Below, in pieces: positions 18,560-27,912 of a stretch of 64,000 nt of DNA (its first letter is position 1; every line of letters starts with the position of its first letter). Source of the DNA: Streptomyces sp. DSM 110735 (lineage in GTDB: Bacteria > Actinomycetota > Actinomycetes > Streptomycetales > Streptomycetaceae); NCBI RefSeq assembly GCF_016482685.1, contig NZ_JACYHF010000005.1, positions 310,001 through 374,000 on the forward strand, written 5' to 3'. The notes below the pieces were generated by a model that had not been told where the DNA came from, did no database searches, and saw only the letters and a list, made by a program, of their open reading frames with translations. The position numbers and the translations under genes were made by a program.

Positions 18560-19366
18560 TCCGGCGAACTCCGCCCCCGCGTCGCGCAGCCGCTCTCGCA
18601 AGGCGCCGAAGACCTCCGCCGAGGCGGTGCCGGGCCAGTCGGCGGGCAGCAGCCGGGCGGGCAGCCCCGGGTCGGCGTAGGGGAGGTGCCGGAAGGCGTC
18701 CAGGGCGAGCAGATAGTCGCGGTAGGCGTCCTCGGGCGGGGTGTCCGCACGCCGCCGCCAGGACCGCAGCACGGGCGCGTGGGCGTCCAGGAACCGCTCG
18801 TGCTCCTTGGCGATCGCCGCGAGGTCCCACCAGCGGGCGACCGCCTCCGCGGTCGGCGCGAAGCCGAGGTGATCACCCCGGAACAGATCGACGTACGGGT
18901 CGAGACCCAGGCGGCTCAGCACGTGCCGGGTCTCCCCGTACAGCCGCGCCGGGGCCACCCACACCCCGGGTGCCGCCGTGCCGAAGCCGAGGGCTGCCAG
19001 CCGCGAGCGCAGCACGTGCCGCTTCTGCCGCTCCGACTCGGGCACGGAGAACACCGCGAGCACCCAGCCCGCGTCCTCGGCGGACCCCGCGGCGCGGGTA
19101 CGGCTCTCGCTGTCCTGGAGCAACTGACGTGCCTCGGCGGAGAGTTCGTACCCGGCGGCACCCTCGGCGGTACGGGCGGGCAGCAGCAGACCGCGGCGCT
19201 TGAGCCGGGACACCGAGGAGCGCACCGACGGGGCGTCGACGCCGACCGCGGCCAGCAGCCGGATCAGTTCCGCGACGGGCATCGGACCCGGCAGAAAGCG
19301 GCCGTACGCGCCGTAGAGCGTGACGATGAGAGACCTGGGGGCGTGCTGCTCGGACACGTTGATCAT
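18554..19366 (-). CDS. PaaX-family transcriptional regulator
   Basis: 270 residues. The N-terminal winged helix reads SLIVTLYGAYGRFLPG, AELIRLLAAVGVDAPSVRSS and VSRLKRRGLLLP. The central domain WVLAVFSVPESERQKRHVLRSR and LAALGFGTAAPGVWVAP matches PaaX, and the C-terminal helical domain is complete (normal length ~270-300). PaaX represses phenylacetate catabolism in Gammaproteobacteria, but no paa genes are near, so the ligand here is unknown. The ATG at 19366 lies close to a GTG three codons later. It diverges from a secreted-protein gene. Confidence 0.88.
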   Translation of the reverse strand: MINVSEQHAPRSLIVTLYGAYGRFLPGPMPVAELIRLLAAVGVDAPSVRSSVSRLKRRGLLLPARTAEGAAGYELSAEARQLLQDSESRTRAAGSAEDAGWVLAVFSVPESERQKRHVLRSRLAALGFGTAAPGVWVAPARLYGETRHVLSRLGLDPYVDLFRGDHLGFAPTAEAVARWWDLAAIAKEHERFLDAHAPVLRSWRRRADTPPEDAYRDYLLALDAFRHLPYADPGLPARLLPADWPGTASAEVFGALRERLRDAGAEFAGV

Positions 19367-19390
19367 TTTAGATCTTCGACATCAGTGCTG

Positions 19391-19407
19391 GTCACCACCG
19401 GTGTGAC
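19391..19407. promoter_or_regulatory. Candidate operator between the PaaX-like gene and the divergent secreted-protein gene
   Basis: GTCAC (19391-19395) and GTGAC (19403-19407) flank a short spacer holding the palindrome CACCGGTG. It lies 25 bases upstream of the PaaX start and about 145 bases from the divergent start. Autoregulation is a guess from position. Confidence 0.3.
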
Positions 19408-19531
19408 GGGTGGCTGGTACGCCCGGCCCAGTGACGTGCCACCGCTCGGGTGATGATCGCGCCCGGTCCCGGGGACGCCCGGCGGCGAGGGGAAGTCCCA
19501 CCCCAGGAACCATCCCCTCGCACCCCTGTAA

Positions 19532-19981
<450 letters not shown>

Positions 19982-20181
19982 CCCCGCGCCTCCGCCGACC
20001 CGGTGCCGCCGCGCCTCCGCCGACCCGGTGACCCCGGGTCGGCTCGCGTCCCGGCTGCGCGGGCGGCGTCTTCCCGATCAGGACACGCCGCTTTCGCCGC
20101 TCGCGGTCTGTTGCGAACATGCCAGCACGGCTACGGTTTACCCGCGTCCACCAGCCCTCCCCCACGAGGAGTCGATGCGCC

Positions 20182-20508
20182 GTGCCCGTCCTGAGACGAA
20201 CCCTCACCCGAGTCCTGGCCGCCATGATCCCTGCCCTGGCGACCACCACGCTCCTCCAGGCACCCGCCCACGCCGTCGTCGTACCGGAGCACGCGATCAT
20301 CACGTGCCAGAGCGCCAGCTTCTACGCCAACTACGACAGCGCGTCCGGACCCGTCGGCCTCGTCCGCACCCTGTCCTACGGCGACAAGGTCGGCCACACC
20401 CCCGGCGCCCACCCCGTCTACAACGGCTGGGCCGCCACCTTCGACTTCGGCCCCAACGACTGGGGCTACGTCCGCATCGAATGCATCGGCGGATACAACT
20501 CGTGGTGA
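20182..20508 (+). CDS. Small secreted SH3-like protein, first of a pair
   Basis: 108 residues from GTG 20182, chosen because GAGGAG (20166-20171) lies ten bases upstream; the longer frame from 20119 adds an arginine-rich stretch unlike a signal. The signal peptide ends near PAHA. The mature part has two cysteines (ITCQSASFYANY, RIECIGGYNSW) and a compact beta pattern (LSYGDKVGHTPGAH, WGYVRIECIG) resembling bacterial SH3-like domains, which often bind cell-wall peptides. The next gene begins 24 bases later and encodes a protein of the same design. Confidence 0.7.
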   Translation: MPVLRRTLTRVLAAMIPALATTTLLQAPAHAVVVPEHAIITCQSASFYANYDSASGPVGLVRTLSYGDKVGHTPGAHPVYNGWAATFDFGPNDWGYVRIECIGGYNSW

Positions 20509-20531
20509 GCCGGAACCCAGGAGGAACCAGC

Positions 20532-20813
20532 ATGTCCGTACGCCGTCGCGCCGCCGCCCTCACGGCGGCCGCCGCCACCGCCCTGCTCCTGGCCACCGTC
20601 CCCGCCGTCGCCGCCAACGGCACCGTCGGCACCCGCGAAACGGTCTGCGCCCAGGACCTCTTCGTCCGCACCGACCCCGGCGGCGCCTGGATGGGCACCT
20701 TGAGCAAGGGTCAGACCTTCCTGGTGGAGAGCAAGCAGTCGGGGTGGGCGTACGGGTTCGCCTACGGCGACATCAACCGGCACGGGTGGGTGCAGGACGG
20801 CTGGTTCTGCTGA
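20532..20813 (+). CDS. Small secreted SH3-like protein, second of a pair
   Basis: 93 residues from ATG 20532 with AGGAGGAA just upstream. Signal peptide MSVRRRAAALTAAAATALLL with cleavage near residue 28. The mature domain is about 65 residues: ETVCAQDLFVRTDPGGAWMG, TLSKGQTFLVE, GWAYGFAYGDINRHGWVQDG and WFC, a typical SH3b strand order with one likely disulfide. It follows the previous gene closely, so the two are probably co-transcribed. Wall-associated binding is plausible but unproven. Confidence 0.72.
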   Translation: MSVRRRAAALTAAAATALLLATVPAVAANGTVGTRETVCAQDLFVRTDPGGAWMGTLSKGQTFLVESKQSGWAYGFAYGDINRHGWVQDGWFC

Positions 20814-20955
20814 CCCGGTTCGGAGGCGACGGGGCGCACGGTGATCCGCGAGTGCCGAGGGGCGCTCGCCCTCACTTCGCGCCCTTTTCCTCCCTCCCGG
20901 ACCATTGCTAGCCTCCCGCCACGGCACACACGACCGGCGGGCTGACGGGGGCGTC

Positions 20956-21444
20956 ATGGACGTACGGCTGGACGCGGAGGGTCTTGAAGCTGCGGACCAA
21001 CTCCGTTCCCTGCACGAGTGGCTGAGCGACGACCAGTCGCTGCGGGGTCGCCTCGGGCTGCGCGAGCGTCCGCCGGACCCCGGGACCCTCGGACCGGTGC
21101 TGGAGGCGGTCGTGGTGGCGCTCGGACCCGGGGGCGCGGCGACCGCGCTGGCCACCGGGGTCATCGCCTGGCTGCGCAGCAGGCGCGGTGAGGTGCGGAT
21201 GAAGGTGACCCTGGAGGACGGCCGCTCGCTGGAGCTGACCGCCAAGCGCGTGGCCGCCCTGGACGCCACCGCGCTGCGGCAGCAGGCAGCCGCCCTCGCC
21301 GCCCTGCTGAACGGTGACGGAACCGCCGCGCCCGACGGGGACGACCCGCGTCGTACCCCGGCGCCCGGCTCGGACCGCCCGGGCGGTGACGCGGCGCCCG
21401 GCTCGGACCGCCCGGGCGGGAGCGCGGGCCGCGAGCTGCCGTGA
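20956..21444 (+). CDS. EACC1-like effector-associated constant component
   Basis: 162 residues from ATG 20956. The pattern is distinctive: a short N-terminal strand (MDVRLDAEG), a helical part, a hydrophobic segment (VLEAVVVALGPGGAATALAT, GVIAWLRSRRG) and a strand-rich end (EVRMKVTLEDGRSLELTAKR), then a Pro/Gly/Asp tail. This matches the small protein that Aravind and colleagues, as I recall, named EACC1, found beside trypsin- or caspase-like nSTAND1 proteins in multicellular bacteria. The following gene, overlapping by GTGA, is exactly such a protein, which strengthens the call. Its biochemical role is unknown; it is thought to tether or control the effector. Confidence 0.75.
   Translation: MDVRLDAEGLEAADQLRSLHEWLSDDQSLRGRLGLRERPPDPGTLGPVLEAVVVALGPGGAATALATGVIAWLRSRRGEVRMKVTLEDGRSLELTAKRVAALDATALRQQAAALAALLNGDGTAAPDGDDPRRTPAPGSDRPGGDAAPGSDRPGGSAGRELP
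21361..21419 (+). repeat. 26-bp in-frame direct repeat (33-bp period) in the EACC1-like tail
   Basis: The 26-base units at 21361-21386 and 21394-21419 are identical and encode APGSDRPGG twice. Recent duplication in a disordered tail. Confidence 0.85.
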
Positions 21445-24400
21445 GCGATCTGACGGGTCCCGGCGTCCGGATCCTGCTCCTCGCGACCGCCGAGCACGAC
21501 GGCCCGACCCTGCCCGCCGTGCCGTCCGTCGCCCCCACGCACCGCGCCCTGCGCACCGCCCTGATCGAACGCTGCGCGGTGCCGTCCGACCGGGTCCGGT
21601 GCGAACTCGACCCGCCCGACGCCCGGTTCATGGCCCAGGCGGTCGCCGAGGAGGCGCAGCGGGCGGACAGCGTCCTGCTCGTGCACTTCGTCGGACACGG
21701 ACTGCTGGACGCCGACGGCGAGTTGTACCTCGCCGCCCGCGCCACCGACCGGCTCACCCCGGGACTCGCCGCCCATCAGGCGCTGTCCTTCGCCGCGTTG
21801 CGCCAAGCCCTCACCGCGAGCCGTGCCGCGTCCGTCGTCCTGCTCCTCGACTGCTGCTTCTCCGGCCGCCCGGTGCTCGGACACGGCGGCTCCGTACCGG
21901 CGTTCAGCGCGGAGTCCACCCCGGGTCTGTACTTCATCGGCTCCGCCGAGCAACTCGCCCTCGCCGCACCCGAGTCCACGCACACCGCGTTCACCGGCGC
22001 GCTCGTCGACGTACTGAACGACGGCGATCCGCGCGGACCGCACCCGATGACCCTGGACTCGGTGTACGACGCGGTCTTCCGCACCCTGCGCGAACGCCAA
22101 CTCCCGCTGCCGCGACGGCAGTCCGAAGGCAGGTCGGGCAGCCTGGTCCTCGCGCCCAACCCGGCGGTGGTCCCGCCCGAGGGAGAACCGAAGCCTCCGG
22201 TCGCGCCCGCCCCGGGTCGCTCTCCCTACCCCGGTCTGTTCCCGTTCGCCCCGGACGACGCGCGGCTGTTCCACGGGCGGGAGCGGATGGTCGCGCGGCT
22301 GCTCGACGCGCTCCGCGAGGAGGACGAGGAGGTGGAGCCCCGCCCGCCAGGTCCCCGGATCCTCGTCGGCGCCTCCGGATCGGGCAAGACCTCGCTGCTC
22401 AACGCCGGTCTTCTGCGCGGCATCCGGGACGGGAAGCTGCCCGGTCCGACCGCCCGGACCGTGGTGCGGATGACCCCCGGCGCGACCCCGCTGCGACGAC
22501 TCGCGGAGCGGTTCTCCGTACCGCCGGACGGTCTCGGGGCGCTGCGCACGTACCCCGAGCGGGCCGCCGCCGACCTGCTCGACCGGATGCCCGGCGGACC
22601 GGACGGCTCGCACGTGGTCCTGCTCGTCGACCAGTTGGAGGAGCTGTTCACGCTCAGCGACGACGATGACGCCCCCGAACGGACCGCGTTCCTGCGGGTG
22701 TTGAACGCCCTCGCCGCCCGTGCCGCCCTGGTCGTCCTCGCCCTGCGCGCGGACTTCTACGGCCGGGCCGCCACCGAGCCCGAACTCCTCTCCACCCTGC
22801 GCGACCGCGCCGTCCTGGTGGAACCGATGACCACCGCCGAGCTGCGGTCCGCGATCGAGGAACCTGCCGCTCGCGCAGGTCTCCGACTGGACGACGGACT
22901 CGCCGAGTTGATCCTGCACGAGTTCGGCGCGATGAGCGGCGAGGAGCCCGCCGCCGGTGCGCTGCCCCTGCTGTCCCACGCCCTGTGGGAGACCTGGCGC
23001 AAGCGCGAGGGCACCCGGCTGACCTTCACGGGCTACCGCGCGACCGGGGGCATCTCCGGTGCCCTCGCCCAGACCGCCGACACGATCTACGACGAGCTGG
23101 ACACCGAGGGACGGACGGTTCTCCAGCACCTGCTCACCCGGCTGGTCCGGGTCGGTGACGGCGACTCCCCGGACACCGCCCGGTCGGTGGACCGTACCGC
23201 CCTGGTCCACGGGCTGCCCGAGAAACCGGCCCGGCGGGTGATCGAACGGCTCACCGCCGCCCGGCTGCTCACCCACGAACAGGACACCACCCGGCTCAGC
23301 CACGAGGCGCTGATCCGTGGCTGGCCGGAGCTGCGGGGCTGGGTGGACGCCGACCGCGCCTGGCTGCGGCTGCGCCAGCAGCTCACCGACGACGCCACCA
23401 CCTGGAACCGCTCCGGGCGCGACCCCTCCCTGCTCTACCGGGGCAACCGGCTGGCCGGTCTGCGCGAGCAACTGGACAGCGCGCCCGAGGGCACCCGGGA
23501 CCTGGACCCGCTGCCCGCCGCGTTCAAGGACGCGTCAACCCACCTGGAACGACGGGGTGTTCGCCGCCGACAGGCAGCCGTCGCCCTCCTCGCCGCGTTC
23601 TTCCTGCTCGCCACCACCGGGCTGATCGGCTCGCTCGTCTTCCAGCGGCAGGCGGAACAGGCGCACCGGCGCGACCTCGCCCGCTATCTCGCGGCCGAGG
23701 CCGAGAACCTGCGCACCACCCAGCCGGGGCTGGCGAAACAGCTCAGCCTGCTGTCGTTCCAGATGAACAAGGACGCCGGGCGCGCCGCCCTCCTGGACAG
23801 CCGAAGCGCCCCCGGTCTGATCAACGGCGGACAGCCCGCGACCGACCTCGCCGCCGGTGCGGACGGCAGGACGCTCGCGATCTCGTCCGGGGACGCGATC
23901 GTGCTGCGCACCGAGGACGGCCCGGCGCGGATCACGGCGCGATCGGCCGGTTCCGTCGCCGTCAGCCGGGACGGCCGCACGCTGGCCGCCGTCACCTATC
24001 CGCACAACGGCTCGGGACCCGCGACGGTACGGCTGTGGGACCTCACGCATCCGGCGAAACCCCGGCCGACGGCGTCCCTGAAGGCGGACGGTCCGGTCGG
24101 CACGCTCGCCTTCGGCGCCGACGGCAAGGTGCTGTACGGCGGTGCCGGAGCCGGGCGGGTCCTGCGCTGGAACCTCGGCGCCCAAGCCGCGCCCACCGCA
24201 CTGCCCGCGCTGGACGCCCGGTCCGGCACGATCGACTCGCTGGCCACCTCCCCGCGCCGGGACCTGCTGGCCGCGATGACCACGGACGGCCGGATCACGG
24301 TGTGGAAGGTCGCCGACGCGACGCGTCCCGAGCGGGTGAGCACGCTCGGCGGCGCGCCGTACGCGACGTCCGCGCCCGGCACGCTGCACCGGGTCGCGTT

Positions 24401-25949
24401 CGACCGGACGGGGAAGTTGCTGGCGGCGCCGGTCACCGTGAAGACCGAGTACGGACTGGGGCTGTGGCGCCTCGACGACCCGGGAAAGCCCCGGCGCGTC
24501 CGGGGCGGGGCCGACGAGACCTACCGGTCCGGCAACTGCATCAGCGATCCGACGTCCCTGGCGTTCAGCCCGGACCGGGACCAGGTGGTGGGCGCGTGCG
24601 ACGGATGGCACGCCTGGGCGTACAGCGCGGACTCCCTCGACCACACGGTCGTGGCCGGTGTGTCGGTCTCGCCGCCGACCGGGTTCCAGCCGACCGGGAC
24701 GATCCTGTTCGACCCCGGCAGGTCCCGGCGGCTGATGCTGTCCACCGACCACGGCGTGCTCGTCTGGTACCTCTCCAACCTCATGCAACCGGGCGCCGAC
24801 GCGACGCTGCCGCTGACGCCCGGAACCGGCGGCCAGATGGACTACCGCAGGTCCGGACAGCGGCAGTTGATCGCCTGGGAAGGCGTGGGAGTCAACTACC
24901 TCGTCGACGTGACCGACCTGAACAAGCGGCGCCTCCTGGCGGTCACCCGCGCCCCCGACATGTTCACCGGCGAGGACATCGCACTGAGCCCCGACGGAAG
25001 ACTGCTCGCCGATGTCGAGGTGTACAAGAAGGGCAGGACGGAGTACGTCGGCGTACGACTGCGGGACACCACCCGCCCGAACGCCCCCCTGCTGAGCACC
25101 ATCGGCGACGAACTGCACAACGGCGTCCAGGTGATCGCCTTCAGCCCCACCGAGCCGTTGCTCGCGATATCCGACGCGAACGGCTACGTGGAAAGGAACA
25201 GGACGCCGCCCACCGTCCGGCTCTTCGACATCAAGGACCCACGGCACCCCCGTCAGGTCGGCACCATCCCCTCCGGCTCCGTGGAGCTGGCGTTCTCTCC
25301 CGACGGCAGGACACTGCTCGCCCCCGACTGGGCCGTGCCCGACAAGACGACCGGCAGAACAGCCTGGTCCCGGCTGGACAGTTGGGACGTCACCGACCCG
25401 GCCCGTCCGACGCGACGGTGGACACGCCGCCTGCCCGCGGGCAGCAGCTCCATGGACCTGGCCTTCCGTCCCGACGGCAAGCTGCTCGCCCTCTACCTCC
25501 ACGACGGCACCCTGACCCTGTGGCCCGTCACCCACGACCGCCTCGCGGCCACGCCCGTGGCCACCCGGCAGATCGGACAGTCCCGCAGCCCCCTGTCCTT
25601 CAGCCCCGACGGCACCCGCCTCGCACTGATCTCGACCCTCATCTCCACGGGCGACGACTACACCCGCCCCGAGATCTGGGACCTACGCGACCCCAAGAAC
25701 CCCTCCCGGGAGTCGTATCTGGCCGAGGACTCCCCCGGGGAGCTGTACTCGGTCCTCTTCAGCCCCGACGGGCAGCGGCTCGCCGCGGTGCGCGGCTCCC
25801 ACACGGGCGGGGTCGACCTGTGGAGCATCACCCCCGGGCGCCTCGTCGACGACCTGTGCCACTCGGTCGGTGACCCGATCAGCGGGAAGCAGTGGCGGGA
25901 GTACCTGCCGGGCAGGTCGTACGCCCCTCCCTGCGGAACCGGCGGCTAG
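21441..25949 (+). CDS. Caspase-like protease / nSTAND1 NTPase / beta-propeller conflict-system protein
   Basis: 1502 residues from GTG 21441. Residues ~8-230 form a caspase-like (C14) domain: VHFVGHGLLD with catalytic His86 and LLLDCCFSG with Cys139. After a Pro-rich linker comes SPYPGLFPFAPDDARLFHGR, the entry signature of nSTAND1, with P-loop VGASGSGKTSLLNAG (K316), Walker B VVLLVDQLEELF and a helical winged-helix region with LSHEALIRGWPELRGW. Residues ~712-735 form one membrane helix (AAVALLAAFFLLATTGLIGS), and ~790-1490 are WD40-like beta-propeller blades (LAFSPDGRxLA-type repeats). Known relatives act as switch-and-sensor proteins in which propeller recognition triggers NTP-driven assembly and protease release. 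It is coupled to the EACC1-like gene. Confidence 0.9.
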   Translation: MSDLTGPGVRILLLATAEHDGPTLPAVPSVAPTHRALRTALIERCAVPSDRVRCELDPPDARFMAQAVAEEAQRADSVLLVHFVGHGLLDADGELYLAARATDRLTPGLAAHQALSFAALRQALTASRAASVVLLLDCCFSGRPVLGHGGSVPAFSAESTPGLYFIGSAEQLALAAPESTHTAFTGALVDVLNDGDPRGPHPMTLDSVYDAVFRTLRERQLPLPRRQSEGRSGSLVLAPNPAVVPPEGEPKPPVAPAPGRSPYPGLFPFAPDDARLFHGRERMVARLLDALREEDEEVEPRPPGPRILVGASGSGKTSLLNAGLLRGIRDGKLPGPTARTVVRMTPGATPLRRLAERFSVPPDGLGALRTYPERAAADLLDRMPGGPDGSHVVLLVDQLEELFTLSDDDDAPERTAFLRVLNALAARAALVVLALRADFYGRAATEPELLSTLRDRAVLVEPMTTAELRSAIEEPAARAGLRLDDGLAELILHEFGAMSGEEPAAGALPLLSHALWETWRKREGTRLTFTGYRATGGISGALAQTADTIYDELDTEGRTVLQHLLTRLVRVGDGDSPDTARSVDRTALVHGLPEKPARRVIERLTAARLLTHEQDTTRLSHEALIRGWPELRGWVDADRAWLRLRQQLTDDATTWNRSGRDPSLLYRGNRLAGLREQLDSAPEGTRDLDPLPAAFKDASTHLERRGVRRRQAAVALLAAFFLLATTGLIGSLVFQRQAEQAHRRDLARYLAAEAENLRTTQPGLAKQLSLLSFQMNKDAGRAALLDSRSAPGLINGGQPATDLAAGADGRTLAISSGDAIVLRTEDGPARITARSAGSVAVSRDGRTLAAVTYPHNGSGPATVRLWDLTHPAKPRPTASLKADGPVGTLAFGADGKVLYGGAGAGRVLRWNLGAQAAPTALPALDARSGTIDSLATSPRRDLLAAMTTDGRITVWKVADATRPERVSTLGGAPYATSAPGTLHRVAFDRTGKLLAAPVTVKTEYGLGLWRLDDPGKPRRVRGGADETYRSGNCISDPTSLAFSPDRDQVVGACDGWHAWAYSADSLDHTVVAGVSVSPPTGFQPTGTILFDPGRSRRLMLSTDHGVLVWYLSNLMQPGADATLPLTPGTGGQMDYRRSGQRQLIAWEGVGVNYLVDVTDLNKRRLLAVTRAPDMFTGEDIALSPDGRLLADVEVYKKGRTEYVGVRLRDTTRPNAPLLSTIGDELHNGVQVIAFSPTEPLLAISDANGYVERNRTPPTVRLFDIKDPRHPRQVGTIPSGSVELAFSPDGRTLLAPDWAVPDKTTGRTAWSRLDSWDVTDPARPTRRWTRRLPAGSSSMDLAFRPDGKLLALYLHDGTLTLWPVTHDRLAATPVATRQIGQSRSPLSFSPDGTRLALISTLISTGDDYTRPEIWDLRDPKNPSRESYLAEDSPGELYSVLFSPDGQRLAAVRGSHTGGVDLWSITPGRLVDDLCHSVGDPISGKQWREYLPGRSYAPPCGTGG

Positions 25950-26004
25950 CGCGGCGCTTGGCGGGATTCCGGCGGCGGGACCCGCTGCCCCGCCTGGCAC
26001 ACTG

Positions 26005-27045
26005 ATGCGCATGTCCCAAGGCATCAGGGTCGGGCTGCTCGGAGCAGCCGCCATCGCGCCGAGCGCACTGATCAAGCCCGCCCGCCTGACCCCGCGCGTC
26101 ACGGTGACCGCGGTCGCCGCCCGCGACCGCCGACGCGCCGAGAAGTTCGCCCGCACCCACGGCATCCCCGTCGTGCACACCGGCTACGACGCGCTCCTCG
26201 CCGACCCCGAAGTGGACGCCGTCTACGTCCCGTTGCCCAACGGGCTGCACGCGGAGTGGACGCTGAAAGCACTGCGCGCGGGCAAGCACGTCCTGTGCGA
26301 GAAGCCCCTGACCGCCAACCGCGCCGAGGCGGAACGCGTCGCGGCGGCCGCCGAGGAGGCGTACGCGCGCAGCGGGCTGGTGGTGATGGAAGCCTTCCAC
26401 TACCGCCACCACCCGCTCGCCGCGCGCATGCGGCAGATCGTGGAAAGCGGTGAACTGGGCGAACTGCGCCACGTCGAGGCTCAAGTCTGCTTCCCCCTGC
26501 CCCGGTTCGGCGACATCCGCTACGACTACGCCCTGGCGGGCGGCGCCACCATGGACGCCGGCTGTTACGCGGTCCACGTCGCCCGTCTCCTCGGCGGAGA
26601 CACCCCGGCCGTCACGGGCGCCCGGATGCTGACTCTGCGCAAGGACCCCCGTATCGACCGCGCGATGACCGCCGACCTGGCCTTCCCGGGCGGAGCGACC
26701 GGTCAGGTCCGGACGTCCATGTGGTCGCGCCGCCTGCTGTCGATCCGGGCGCGCGCCCTCGGCTCCGCCGGTGAACTCCACGTCACCAACTTCGTGATGC
26801 CCCAGCTCTACCACCAACTCACCCTCCGCACACCGAACTCCGAGGGCCGCCGCGTGATCCGCCGCGAGCGCCTCCGCCCCAACCCCTCCAGCTACGCCTG
26901 CCAGTTGGAGGCGTTCACCTCGGCGGTCCTGGACAACGGCCCGATCCTCACCTCACCGGCGGACGCCGTTGCGAACATGGGCGTCCTGGACGAGATCTAC
27001 CGGTCCGCCGGGCTTCCGCTCCGGGGCGAGCGAGAGGACGGGTAA
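26005..27045 (+). CDS. Gfo/Idh/MocA-family NAD(P)-dependent oxidoreductase
   Basis: 346 residues from ATG 26005 (an alternative ATG is at 26011). N-terminal Rossmann fold IRVGLLGAAAIAPSALIKP, then DAVYVPLPNGLHAEWTLKAL and GKHVLCEKPLTANRAEAERV with the conserved EKP lysine. The C-terminal domain has ATMDAGCYAVHVARLLGG. The sequence is closest to sugar-type or trans-dihydrodiol dehydrogenase-like members. The substrate cannot be deduced. There is no obvious operon partner; it starts 55 bases after the conflict-system gene and may be read from its own promoter. Confidence 0.88.
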   Translation: MRMSQGIRVGLLGAAAIAPSALIKPARLTPRVTVTAVAARDRRRAEKFARTHGIPVVHTGYDALLADPEVDAVYVPLPNGLHAEWTLKALRAGKHVLCEKPLTANRAEAERVAAAAEEAYARSGLVVMEAFHYRHHPLAARMRQIVESGELGELRHVEAQVCFPLPRFGDIRYDYALAGGATMDAGCYAVHVARLLGGDTPAVTGARMLTLRKDPRIDRAMTADLAFPGGATGQVRTSMWSRRLLSIRARALGSAGELHVTNFVMPQLYHQLTLRTPNSEGRRVIRRERLRPNPSSYACQLEAFTSAVLDNGPILTSPADAVANMGVLDEIYRSAGLPLRGEREDG

Positions 27046-27144
27046 GGGCGCCGACGGGTCGACAAACGGAGGTCGGCTCGTTTCTTGCCGCACGTGCCAT
27101 CCCCGTTTCTGGCCGACCATCATGAAGCCGAAGGAGTACGTCGG

Positions 27145-27912
27145 GTGCCCCTGCTCAGCGCCGACCCCGCCGCGTTCCCCGTCGATCCCCCCCCCCCGCC
27201 GACACGACCGACCCCGCGGTCGTCGCGGCCCACGACTGGGCGGCGTTCAGCGCGTTGACCGAGATGACCGACCACTGGGCGCGCCCTGGCTGGAGTGACG
27301 GCAGCCGCGCGTACTACTGGATGCTGACCTTCCCGGGCGACCAGCCGCTCAAGGACCTCGCACGGCACTGCCAGGAATCGCTGGCGCCCCTCGGACTCGA
27401 CCCGGTCCCGCTGGACGCACTCCACATCACCCTCGCCGACATCGGCAGCCCGGACACGGTCACGCCCGACCAGTTGGACAGCCTGGCCCAGGAGTCCGAG
27501 CCGTTGTCGCCCCCGGCGTTCTCCCTGCGCGCCACCCCACTGACGGGCTCCCGCGGCGCCGTCCGCCTCTCCCTGACCCCCTGGCCCCCCTCTGCTCCGC
27601 CTGCACCGCGCCCTCTCCGAAGCCGGTGCCACCGTCGCCCTCCCCCCGAAGAAGCCCACCTCCGCCTTCCGCCCCCACCTGAGCCTCGCCTACAACAACC
27701 ACCCACGCCCCGCCGCCCCCGTCGTCCACGCGATCTCGCCTCTCCGCACCCTCCCGCCTGTCGAACTCCACGTATCGGCTCCCTTCCGCCCCGCAATGAA
27801 GCGGGGCGGAAGGGAGCCGAACGGCATTCGTCGCTCTAGATGTCCCGGAAGATCTCGATCTGCGCCCCGATCGAGTTCAGCCGTTCCGCGAGGTCCTCGT
27901 ACCCGCGGTTGA
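27145..27912 (+). pseudogene. 2H-phosphoesterase / 2'-5' RNA ligase-like gene interrupted by two frameshifts
   Basis: GTG 27145 with AAGGAG (27131-27136) begins VPLLSADPAAFPVD. The frame breaks at an 11-C run (27187-27197) and continues one frame over as ADTTDPAVVAAHDWAAF and on to ALHITLADIG, the first HxT motif. It breaks again at the 6-C run near 27585-27590 and resumes as LLRLHRALSEAGATVALPPK and FRPHLSLAYNN, the second HxS motif. Both active-site motifs survive but in different frames. The last frame has no stop until 27912, inside the convergent MurA-like gene. Either a true pseudogene, a slippage-switchable gene, or two homopolymer sequencing errors. Intact members act on 2',3'-cyclic phosphates or 2'-5' linkages of RNA. 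Confidence 0.75.
27775..27820. terminator. Perfect 20-bp stem terminator between convergent genes
   Basis: Arms 27775-27794 and 27801-27820 are fully complementary around the loop AATGAA. It lies beside the 3' end of the HTH-MurA gene (27836) and the tail of the frameshifted phosphoesterase, so it can serve both strands. Confidence 0.85.

Noticed and set aside
20466..23471. 1001-codon minus-strand open frame opposite the caspase-nSTAND1 gene
   Set aside because: Crosses four genes on the other strand, all with recognisable features. No motif of its own.
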